NCBI GenBank assembly: GCA_963969595.1
Contig: OZ018417.1
Location: 17,796,501-17,860,500, forward strand
DNA length: 64,000 bases
Source of the DNA: Neckera pumila
Lineage: Eukaryota > Streptophyta > Bryopsida > Hypnales > Neckeraceae
Reading direction: 5' to 3'
Shown: piece after piece, positions 54,608 to 64,000 of the stretch
Numbering within the stretch: position 1 is the first letter of the stretch
Layout of the letters: each line of letters starts with the position of its first letter
Translations under genes and position numbers: made by a program
The notes under the pieces: generated by a model
Databases searched by the model: none
Seen by the model: the letters and a program-made list of their open reading frames with translations, nothing else
Told to the model about the DNA's origin: nothing

Positions 54608-55734
54608 TTAACTCTTAATGTTCCATGACTATGTTTTCACCAAAATAGCTCAAAAATTGCCATTTTTAGTACAAGTACCAATTTTTTTGGGAAAAAAGGC
54701 TTTTTTTGACACATGTAATTGTACGATCTTGTAGTTTGCTAACTTGAGAACATGCAACAAAAATTTTAGAAATTTCCACTACATGGATTGCAAGATATAA
54801 GCATTCAAATTCACTAAAATCATTTTTTTGGCCCTGCGAAGAACAGGACGATTGTACTTCACAACTTCAATTTTCTACGAAAAATGTCCAAAATGGTGGT
54901 GCTTATTTGGGTTCATTTTGTTAGACAAGTTGGCTACATGCTTGAAAATTCTCAAATCATTTGGAATTGTGCAACATGTTGGAAAAAAATAGAAAGTAGA
55001 AAATGATTCAAACTACTAGCTAAATTGTTAGGAATATAATTATGGAATTGAATAATGCCAACCCCAATGACTGTTATGTTGGAATAAACTATCTGCATCG
55101 TATGATTTATTTTTTCAAAAAGTATTGAAAATTGAGTAAGATAAAGGACTTTAAAGTTTATTTTAGAGTAGAAAATCCATAATTGCCTGCAAACAAAAAA
55201 TCCTCATAACTTTTGATTCATTGATCAAAATATAATGATTCAGAGTTTTTACATATATTTAACACTAGAAAACCAATTTCAAATTTTTGTTTCTAAAAAA
55301 AGTGATTTATTCTGATCTGCTTGAATTGCCCAGCTAGGAAAAAAATAATATATTACCATACGTGAAGTTCTAATTCGGCACCTGTGTGCCAATATACTTT
55401 TCTTTTGTGTGCAAAAGGGTTTCGGCAACTAAAATAATTTTTATAACATTATACAAATGTTGTAAGTAATTCCACTTGTAATATTCCAAACATTCAAACA
55501 TACCAAAAAATACTTAATTTATGCCTAACTCTAACCTTCACATAGGATTGGCCATAAGTCCATAACTTTTTACTCATATTTTCAAATGTCATGAAATTCA
55601 GTGCATATGAAAGATATTCCTCGTCCCCACTTTATCTAAAAATTTGGGCCAAAAATATAAAAATCTCCAATTACACATACCTGCCCAAAATTTCTATGTT
55701 ACCAAAAAATGCATGTTGGTCCTTTAGAGGTTAA
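54608..55734 (+). mobile_element. Copy of the TTAACCCCTAAAGG family with an insertion
   Basis: It starts TTAACTCTTAATGTTCC and ends GGTCCTTTAGAGGTTAA. It matches 46052-47049 except for about 185 extra bases at roughly 55362-55548. That extra segment resembles 52130-52190 (ACTTAATTTATGC...CTTCACATAGG) and is probably a nested insertion. Confidence 0.72.
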
Positions 55735-57325
55735 ATCATGCTTCTAAGATGTTCTTATTGGCATTTCTTACTTTTTTTGGAATTTGAATTACCTCCTAAA
55801 CCCTAGTCCTTCAAGAACAAATAGATTTTCAATACAAAATCCAAATAATAACTTGGTGACCTGAAATTCATCTTCCCATGCAATAAGAATCGATAAGTAT
55901 TTGACTACTCAAATAACAAGAACTATTATTATGCTCAACCATCTATTGGGTGGACGATGAATGTCTTCGAAAATGCACTTCATTCACTTATTATTCTTCA
56001 AGAAAAAAACGTATTATCAATGGAAAGGAGAACCAATGTTCTGATGATAATAGATATTTTGGAGGAGTTTTACGATTATTCGTTATAAAACTGATCTTAC
56101 TACCGTACTGAGCACTTACAGAATACATTCATTGCAAAATATGTCAGTACCTTCAGGTCCTCCTGCATCCAAATTAAAAAAAAAGGGTTTTCATTTGTTT
56201 CAAAATAATAATTATAATTATAAAAAGAGTTAAGTGATCTTCCTCCCAATGGCAAGCAAATAAAAAAGAGCAGAATAAGTACCCAAGGGCCAAGGATTCA
56301 GTTTTAAAATCATGTTGACTTCTGGAGACATTACGGAGATGCAGAGCCAAGACGCTAAATTCGAGGCCAACATAATTCATGAACGGAGGTGAGTGCGGTC
56401 CACGGGACAACTGAACTGCATTCAACATCATTGATGAACTGATTAGCTAGATAAAATTACAATTTAGGGATCAGGGTCCATTTAAAACCCTATTTTTTAA
56501 CTGGAAAAAAAAATCTCCAAAGCTAGAAAAGGTAGCTGAGAGATTGAAATTGCATCAGTTGCAAGTGACCAAAAACAGACCATGCCTCCACAACGAGACT
56601 CGGAGGCCACTATTTCAACATGATATAAGAAACTGAATCCAGCTTCACACACTTTGGTTCAGGTGGGCTAGACGCCTAAAACCCCTGCAAAACTCCTGTA
56701 AACCTCTGCTTGGCCACACGGCGCCCCCTGGTTGCTCCCTGCATTCACACAATTTTTTATATATATGTATATTTTTTTAACGAATGGAATTATGGAACGA
56801 ACCATTGCATTAAAAAAAACCGGATTTCACACACTTCTTTGTGCCTCCCAAGACCAGCTTGAATGTGTCATAACTGAACTTACCGGCATGCTCCCTGAGC
56901 AAAAACTGAACGGCCTGGGTGGACTTTTATCCTCCTGGACGCGGATTCTGCATATATGATTTGCTTAACACTCGCATTAATGACCGTATACCATATAAAA
57001 GCTCAGGTTAATTAATCAATTTCGTGCATTTCAAAACTGAAAAAACAATTAATATTCTCTACTGTAGCTAGCTTTTTCGAATAGAAAAAACCCGTGGTTC
57101 ATCAAATATTATGGAATTACGTAAATAAGTGTGAGATCGATGGAGATACTCCGGACTCCGGAGTGAAGGCTGTTGACCTTGGCAATTCAGTGTCAAAGTT
57201 TTATATGTATTCTCTTGAATGCACATACTTAAGCAAGTCTAGGCTGTCTAGCTACCTGGAATTTAGTGTACTCTTTTCCTTTGCGATGAAATTTTCTTTT
57301 GATTTCTGCTGTATACGAACAATAA

Positions 57326-57328
<3 letters not shown>
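55735..57328. other. Intergenic DNA, no gene seen
   Basis: Composition becomes more balanced after about 56330. Small reading frames lack recognisable features, so none is annotated. Confidence 0.5.

Positions 57329-57408
<80 letters not shown>
57329..57408. repeat. (ATT)n microsatellite, about 26 units
   Basis: A continuous ATT trinucleotide run. Reading frames through it (poly-Ile) are artefacts. Confidence 0.97.
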
Positions 57409-59926
57409 GAGTGTGAGTGTGATAGCTTGCGTAAGCTAGCTGCATTAGCCGATCACCGGACTTGTCATTAACCGGAAGTGACTGATGCTGGTCATCTGTT
57501 TTTCTCTTGGATTAGAGTTACTACGGCAAGGCCTGCTGGGATCTCTAGTTCACACAAAATCTCTGTCGCTTTGTTCCTTCTCTTGGTTGGCTGCCGTGAA
57601 TAATCTAAACTACTTCGCCATGTACTCTGCCTTGAAGGACGGGCTGCCAATTGGGCACGGTTTTTCAGGAATGGAAACGTACTCAATTCGCTAATCTACG
57701 GCCATGTGTTTCATTACAATGGCAATGTCGCATTCAGAGATGGATACACCAGTGATTCTCCCTTTGAAAACGAGTCAGAACAACAAAAAGATTAATTGTA
57801 GTTTTGCACACAAGTCGTGAACGAAACTTTTCATAACGAAATGGAAAAATTTAATATGTCTACCAATTCGACGTTGTATTGGCGCAGTTAAATCGCGACT
57901 CTCGACTGCACCAAGTTCCAAAGACTAGGAATGGTACTGTAGATTTGGTTTCGAAGTGGCAATGTTGTGAATGTCCGACAAGTGTAACAAATTGACGTTT
58001 GAAGTCGATGAATACTTTCATTTCAGTAGTACCGGTACATGGTTTGCATGGTGATTCTCTGGATCAGAAGCTTACGGTGGTGCCAGATTTGGGTAGAGCG
58101 TGGTCGATCAGTTTCTGTGGCTTCTCTAAACTGACAATTCTAGAACATACGCGTAGTATTACATGCACACGTACTTGTGACGCCATCATGACTGTAGCGC
58201 ACTGGTGGTAGTCTTATTTGCGGGACCCAAGGCAGTCAGATTAAGGAGGATAGGGGGTGCATTCTGCAGTTAGAGAGATCGACACGCACTAGAAATTCAC
58301 CGTATCAGCCTTGGATTCAAGAGTTGCTTACACAGGCAGACTGTAGCAGTTACGGCGTACATTCCGGAACTGCGTGGAGAGAACCTGGTACCACAGTAAC
58401 TGGAAGCACAGTAGCAGTACCTGGCACCAAGATAGTACGTAAACCAACATTTGTTGCCACTTTGGGGTCCTTTGGCACGCGCACAGTAAACTTGGTAGCA
58501 GGATAAGTAACGGTGTAAATTAATTTAACAGTCCCCCTCCAGTTTCACCTACTTACCGCAGTACTGGAGCTGATAGTAGTACTGGAATCTGACTGATATC
58601 GACAGATCGAGGTGGAAGACAGAGCGTCAAGCAAGCCGGGCTCATAAGGCTCTGCATGTTATTCTTCTTCGAATCAGGCCCAGGCCGGGTTAATTTATAT
58701 ACTAGCTTCCAAACTTGTTCCAAATAATGCAATTATATAGTTCCATTGATGAATAGGGGTTCATTTATTTACAAACAATCAGAGCGTGTACAGCCTGAAA
58801 TCGATACTCATTAGTCATTAGCTAGCTAGCTAGGCTCCAGCCAGTGCAGCCTCACAAATGAGACCATGTGTTCCAGAGCTGACGCATAATTAGAACGCCG
58901 TTTGTATGCGTTGTTCGCTTTGAATCGTTGCAAGCTTCCAGAGGCATATCGCAGAAAGGAGGCATGCATCTCATTGATTGCATTCAATTGACCTGACTTT
59001 CCACGTCTGCCATAAGTGTGACTGATCGATTGAAGAAATTTATTACAGGAACACGGATGACTATCTGAACTGTCTCCATCGCGGCCATGGACTGGCTCAT
59101 CCATATTAATTACTTAAATTTTTGTTACCCCTTCTTAAACACCTTTTTGCATTCATTATTTTCTCGTTCTCCAGTGCTGGACTGCTGCCCTTTCACACGG
59201 CCCGATCGACAGCTTTCGGCCTGATCCTTCCGCTGCCTTTTAGCTCCTCAGCCCTGGCCTTCAGTTCCACTTAATTACCAGGGTCTGGAATCTCTGATCC
59301 ACCCCGCTTCCAGACTGCCATGCGAAAATTGAATGTCATCTCGGGAGTAAAGAGGGGTACCCGTGGTTGGTTTTTTAACGGTTTTCACAAGCTTGCACTT
59401 CCTTGCACTCGAGAAGGTTAGGCAGAGCTGTGCAGACTCATGCACGCCGGTGCTCAGTTGAAGCGAGAGAGAAGGCAGGAGTTCGACAATTTGGTAGTCC
59501 TGAGACCCTGCCAATTTGTGCCACAACTCAGAAGTCACTCTCGATCTTTCTGCCATCACGCAGTATACATGCATTACGAACTTTTTAAACTTTTAAACGT
59601 ACAGTCTGGTACTGTACATAGTGGCCAAAAAGTGTCCCACGAAGGCTCTCGTACCTGAACTTGCTTCCATGTGAGAATGAGAGCAATCATGATAACTGTA
59701 TCGAAGGCCGATTCACACAAGTTAGAAGGCAGTCAGAGACGTCGGCAGTGACGACTGAATCACTGAAGCTTGCTGCAGAATTCGTGGCGATGGAGGAAGA
59801 AAACTCGTTCCCCTGCCCAGCGAGGGCTGCTTCTGACAATTGCAATCTCTCAACTGCAATATCGACATTGCGAAGGATCCCGGAGTTCAGACTTTGGTAC
59901 GTAACTCCTCAAGGCTCACTGAGAAT
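57409..59926. other. Balanced-GC region with small unassigned reading frames
   Basis: This stretch is less AT-rich than its surroundings and could hold an unrecognised small gene or non-coding transcript. Candidate frames at 58826-59104 (minus, 92 codons), 59275-59574 (minus, 99 codons) and 59661-60059 (plus, 132 codons) have no family I recognise. The last includes the hairpin at 59927-59976. Confidence 0.4.
58826..59104 (-). CDS. Possible small hypothetical protein, 92 codons
   Basis: The frame starts MDEPVHGRDGDSSDSHPCSC and ends in a basic, mixed-charge segment (LQRFKANNAYKRRSNYASAL). The ATG and stop are clear, but there is no known domain, no visible intron structure and no homologue I recognise. 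It may be chance. Confidence 0.2.
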   Translation of the reverse strand: MDEPVHGRDGDSSDSHPCSCNKFLQSISHTYGRRGKSGQLNAINEMHASFLRYASGSLQRFKANNAYKRRSNYASALEHMVSFVRLHWLEPS

Positions 59927-59976
59927 TTGGAATACCGCCAATTTTGAAGTTTGGCTCAAAATTGGCGGTATTCCAA
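59927..59976. repeat. Perfect 21-bp hairpin with 8-base loop
   Basis: Arm 59927-59947 (TTGGAATACCGCC then AATTTTGA) is the exact reverse complement of 59956-59976. The loop is AGTTTGGC. Pairing stops immediately outside the arms. The stem is too short for a typical plant microRNA precursor. It could be a foldback remnant or a transcript structure. Confidence 0.9.
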
Positions 59977-61700
59977 TACTTTGGCACCTCTTGAAACATA
60001 AACATAAGTTCATACTTGCCCCAGATTATAGGCAATTACGTTCATATATGTCATACTAATTGGCTCTAGAATCAAGCAAATTTGACGAAATTGACTATTC
60101 CATTCTTGGGCCTCTCACATATCAAAGTTTGGACTTCAAATTCTTAATTACACTCCAAGAAGTTTTATCACTTGAATTGCATAAGTTATATTGTTCACAT
60201 AAAAGGAAGAAGAAGACTTTAGTATTGAAATTGGACAAATGCCCTTTTGAAGATAACCAAATTCTTTTCCTAGTGTATCCTATTCTATCATCATTTTTTG
60301 CTATCTATGGAATTTTTTGTAAATTCTACACATTGACATTTTAGATTTCTCTTGTAAAAATCAAAAATACAATCAAAATTTTGTAATAGGCTTGATGTAC
60401 AATATATATAATATCACTCAAAGTCCAAACTTGTAAACATGTACACAAATTGTTTAGGCCTTGAGAGGTTAAGCCCTCTTCGAATGCTATAATCTTGCAA
60501 CCTACTTTGATAAAGTTTTTGATTTTTCCCTCAAATTTACACATTAATTTAACATAGTTTTGTAAGAGTGAACTTCAAAAGACAATTTTTTTGCCTTCCA
60601 TTTATGCTTAATTCACTAGATTATGAAAAGTTTCAACAACTTATTCAAACTGATATCCTGATCTTCTATAGAATAAAGGGTAGTTGCAAGAAACACTTGT
60701 CCCTTTTTTTGTCCCCTTGCCCTTGGACAAGTAGTTTTTTGCTATAACTTTTGCATCTTATGTCCATTTTCTATGAAATTTGAATTGAAGGTACATATAA
60801 AAGTTTCAGACATTGAATAATTTTTTCAAATTTTTCAAAATTATTTTACTATTTTTTAACTGCCCCCGATTGGATGTCTACCTTGGCCATTTTGGGGGGT
60901 TTTAGTACTATTTTTGACCCAAAAATAAAAATTTGAAAGTGAAAATTGGGAAGCAAGGAGTTCTTCTAAAGTTACACAAGGTACAAAGAGATTTTCCCAA
61001 AATAGTAAAATTTCCACCTTCCACATGTGCTCAAAGTGCACTACCTTTGCGCACATGCAGAGGATATAATTGTTTTTTCCTACTCCAATTAAAATTGTTG
61101 AGAAGAAGCATCTTTAGGTAAAGAAAAATAGCTTTTTTTTTTAGAATTTTTAGAATCTTTTTACTATTTTCTAAAAATAAAATCCCAAATGGTCTATTTT
61201 CTTGCCTTTTTCAACGCTCTTTGACTGTGCATAATTCTTAGAGATAAATTTTTCTAGGTCTGAAATTTTCACACATTCACAAATTAACCATGTTTTATTT
61301 TATTTAAAATTTTTTTTTTCCAAAAGCCACAGTACTCCAGTACTAAGGCCGTTTTTAGCCAAAATTGTTTAGTGTTTCTTGCAACTACCCTAAACTACAC
61401 TAGTTTCTCCTGGAAGTATACCTATAAGACTCATTAATATATTGCAAGTCTCATTTTTCCTATTTCTACATCACACCCTCTTCTTTGAAATTTTTCTACA
61501 TGAAAATTTCTAAATGGACATCAATCATAAAAGCATGCAAGTCCATTTTTCTTTTATAATCAAATTGGAGGGACAAGAACCGATAGGTTTTCCACTATTG
61601 ACACAAGTAAACAATATTCCCTACGTGACTAGGTCAAATTCAACATAAATTGATCATTTTTGTAAAAAAAAAACGCCACATATAATCTTGTGCACAAGGA
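59977..61700. other. AT-rich intergenic DNA, no gene seen
   Basis: It contains a short symmetrical AGTACTCCAGTACT at about 61331. Nothing else is firm. Confidence 0.5.
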
Positions 61701-61852
61701 GACCGGGGAGGCATTACCCCCCGGTATAAAATTGGGGGTGTAACTTGACACACACACACACAACAAATCTTTGGTAAAACAAAAAGTTTGGGGGGATCAA
61801 GTTACACCCCCAAGTTTATACCAGGGGGAAGGAGGGTAATGCCTCCCCATTC
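61701..61852. mobile_element. Small MITE with about 45-bp inverted arms
   Basis: Left arm 61701-61748 (GAGACCGGGGAGGCATTACC...TTGGGGGTGTAACTTGA) pairs with right arm 61797-61852 (TCAAGTTACACCCCCAAGTT...GGTAATGCCTCCCC). The right arm has a few extra bases. The spacer includes a (CA)n run. It is non-coding and could form a strong foldback. Confidence 0.85.
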
Positions 61853-62613
61853 TCGCCGTGGTGAATGGTATGAGGTGAATGGTATGAGGTGACGTAGACC
61901 CCTGAAAAGCTGATGTGAAAATTCAATTTCAACACCTGAGTGCCGAATCAAACCTTCATGTACAGTAAGCATGTTAGAATTCATTATTCTAGTGCACGCA
62001 AGACGTGAAAAAAAAGTTTTAAGAATAAAATTAAAAAAATCTAAAGGGAAACATACAGTACCCACTTCTGATATTCATCAGCAGTCCAGTTCAAGTGCGC
62101 TAGACTATGAATGATGAAAGAGAACTGGCATGTGATGATCTCCGTCATCCTGAATCTGAGTTCAGAATTCTTTGCACAAAAAGTCTCAGCCTCGCGCCCC
62201 AACACATGAGAACGTATCAGCATGCGCTTGAATGTACAAAACCATCATGAAAGGGTTTTGGGGACTCGGTGTGGGTGTCCGTGACATCCCGAGATCGAGG
62301 ACCACGAGATGAGAAGACCAACCTTTGTAAGACACGAGCTCTATCTGATTTTCGGAACAACCAAGGCAGGAACCCACCTGAGTGCAGGTGGCTCTATCAT
62401 TTCAATCTGTAACAGACTGCAACAGAATGCAGAAATCTGCAGCACAGCATGAAGAATGAAAAAAAAATCCGGCTTGCTTGCAAGCAGCCCGCGTGGGTGA
62501 ACTGACCCCGGCCTCGCTCGTCCCCTCAAACGCTGACATTTTTTTATTTGCAGCGCATGATAAAGTTTGCAAATTTTGAATTCATATTTGTAACCAAAGG
62601 CCCCAAATTAGCT
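61853..62613. other. Intergenic DNA, no gene seen
   Basis: GAATGGTATGAGGTGA is directly repeated at about 61863 and 61878. Nothing else is recognised. Confidence 0.5.
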
Positions 62614-62866
62614 ATATTAAATAGTGAAATTAGGTTGTCCCACACTAATTTCTTGATGTTCTACACTATATAACTGTGTTCAGTTATTGTAGAAGGATGT
62701 TATAATGTAGGAGCCATGTGGAATGCATGGGTTGGTGCATTGGTTCATGGCTCAGGTTTAGAGAATGACATGTGCCTCCATCTAGACAAGTAGTGAGTCA
62801 TGAGGTAACTTCTTTGGTGAAGGCAACCTAATTGTTAAGGCAACCCAATTTCATTATTTAGTGTCG
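62614..62866 (-). mobile_element. Inverted copy of the ACACAAAATAGTGAAATT-ended family
   Basis: The left end AAATAGTGAAATTAGGTTG and right end CAACCCAATTTCATTATTTA pair imperfectly. Read on the minus strand it matches 52192-52724 (GAGCCATGAACCAATGCACC-like phrase; CTTGT...CACATG). It is a short, diverged copy. Confidence 0.65.
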
Positions 62867-62919
62867 GAGAGGTGTAGAAGATAAATTATCAAGCTGAAAA
62901 TAAGGGATCTTTTTTTTAC

Positions 62920-64000
62920 ATGCACCCCGGAATGACTTGGGGGGACAAGTGAAGACCACTGTTCGGGAAACTTTTTGAGTTTTACCGGCCAGTTTTCTTC
63001 AATTGCCAAATTGAACCGGTTTTTTAAGAACGGAATCCTGTTATTTCCTTTATTTTTTACTCAAAATAGAAATTTTATAGTTGTTTTCTACTACAAGAAA
63101 ATGGGCACTTTTGTGGCTGCAAAGGAATGATTGCATGTCCGGAATGACTAGAAAATGACTGTGGCTCTCTAATTGCACCACTTTTGAAACCAAAACCCAT
63201 CGCCAGTCATTTCGGAATCGGGCTCGCAAGTACAGGATGAACAATTGACAAAAAAGGACTACTAGGCCCACATTCTTGTTCACTGCATCGTTAACTTGCT
63301 GGATGAAAGAGGCAAAAATCCAATGTGGCCTATGAAGTCTTTGTGAAGTCATTTTCCTATCTTAAATTAGACTAACCTTCACTTGTGAGCAACTCAAAAA
63401 TGACTACAAAATGACTAACACAACTCTGAAACAATGGTTTACAAATTTACATAATTTAGGCCACTGCCCGTCATGACACGGGCAGGTAGTCCTTTGAATT
63501 TTATAGACTGTTTAAAAACCAGATCACCTGAGATGTCCACGAAATTTTTCTGACCAATTTCACCGTGTTGAAGTGCAATTGCAAAATGAGTAGGAGTTGT
63601 TCCATACTACAAAATGACTCCAGCCAAGTGATACAAGATGTCACGTTCAATTCCTGAGGAATTTGCAAGTCATTTTAGAGGCGCGAACGTTGCAACTTCG
63701 GGGCGTCCACATGTCATTGGGGAATGATTGCACACTATTCTGCAAAGACTTATTGATGTTGTATTAGAAATTGGGCACATTTGCGACTACTGCTATACTC
63801 TTGCACCCATTAGGGTCACCCCGAGCATCTATAGTAGCATCTATCAAAACCACTTTCTATAATGATGCCCTAATATTCTTCCTATGCTAATAGATTTTCC
63901 TTCGCCAACAATTTGATGGCGCCCACCACTCCTCCATGGTTCAAATCTTTGATGCAACAATACCACTAGTTGTAATCAACCCCGAGAACAAAGAGGACAT
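62920..64000. mobile_element. Possible CACTA-type end, cut by the window end
   Basis: TACTACAAGAAAATGGGCAC at about 63090 resembles the CACTACAAGAAAA terminus of plant CACTA elements, with the first base changed. The following about 700 bases carry many AATGACT/AGTCATT motifs in both orientations (for example near 62931, 63143, 63154, 63205, 63346, 63398, 63409, 63612 and 63668), as expected of subterminal transposase sites. A second AGAAATTGGGCACATTTGCG at about 63764 echoes the terminus. No transposase is visible within the window. Confidence 0.4.

Noticed and set aside
57094..57471. A 125-codon frame with a poly-Ile stretch
   Set aside because: Most of it is the (ATT)n run; there is no protein feature on either side.

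Overview
The window is nuclear DNA of a land plant. The evidence is three RABE/Rab8-type small GTPase genes with short GT-AG introns and plant-type sequence, embedded in AT-rich DNA full of DNA-transposon debris. I saw no tRNA, rRNA, CRISPR array, bacterial operon or intact LTR retrotransposon. A bryophyte such as a moss would fit the compact Rab introns and the hAT-rich intergenic space, but the species cannot be named from the sequence.

Host genes. RABE copy A (1-1379) is cut by the window start. RABE copy B (36599-38896, 8 exons, 216 aa) and RABE copy C (40659-43913, 8 exons, 215 aa) are complete. A and B are nearly identical over exons and introns (one difference seen in 1379 bases) and their similarity stops abruptly at about 1970 / 39492. 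C is an older paralogue with the same exon phases but diverged introns. All three lie on the + strand and should encode prenylated GTPases of post-Golgi secretion.

Between A and B lies about 35 kb of mobile DNA. The largest structure is a candidate 18.3-kb composite hAT-type element (7876-26135). It is bounded by 20-bp terminal inverted repeats starting CAGGG, with an imperfect 8-bp target duplication. Inside are a decayed hAT transposase with a long glycine-rich tail (- strand), a three-block higher-order satellite, a decayed coiled-coil/RING protein gene (- strand) and, divergently from it, a decayed protein-kinase-like gene (+ strand). A GACGTC-containing motif recurs at the element ends, upstream of the transposase, in the satellite blocks and between the two cargo genes. 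Every gene in this copy carries stops or frameshifts, so this copy looks dead. A second, unrelated hAT pseudogene lies at 27674-30707, and a relic related in design to the RING cargo lies at 3068-3777.

The right third (43914-64000) has no gene I can support. It holds several families of small DNA transposons: one with TTAACCCCTAAAGG-type ends, one with ACACAAAATAGTGAAATT ends, MITEs, microsatellites, a 21-bp perfect hairpin, and near the window end a possible CACTA-type terminus with many AAATGACT motifs.
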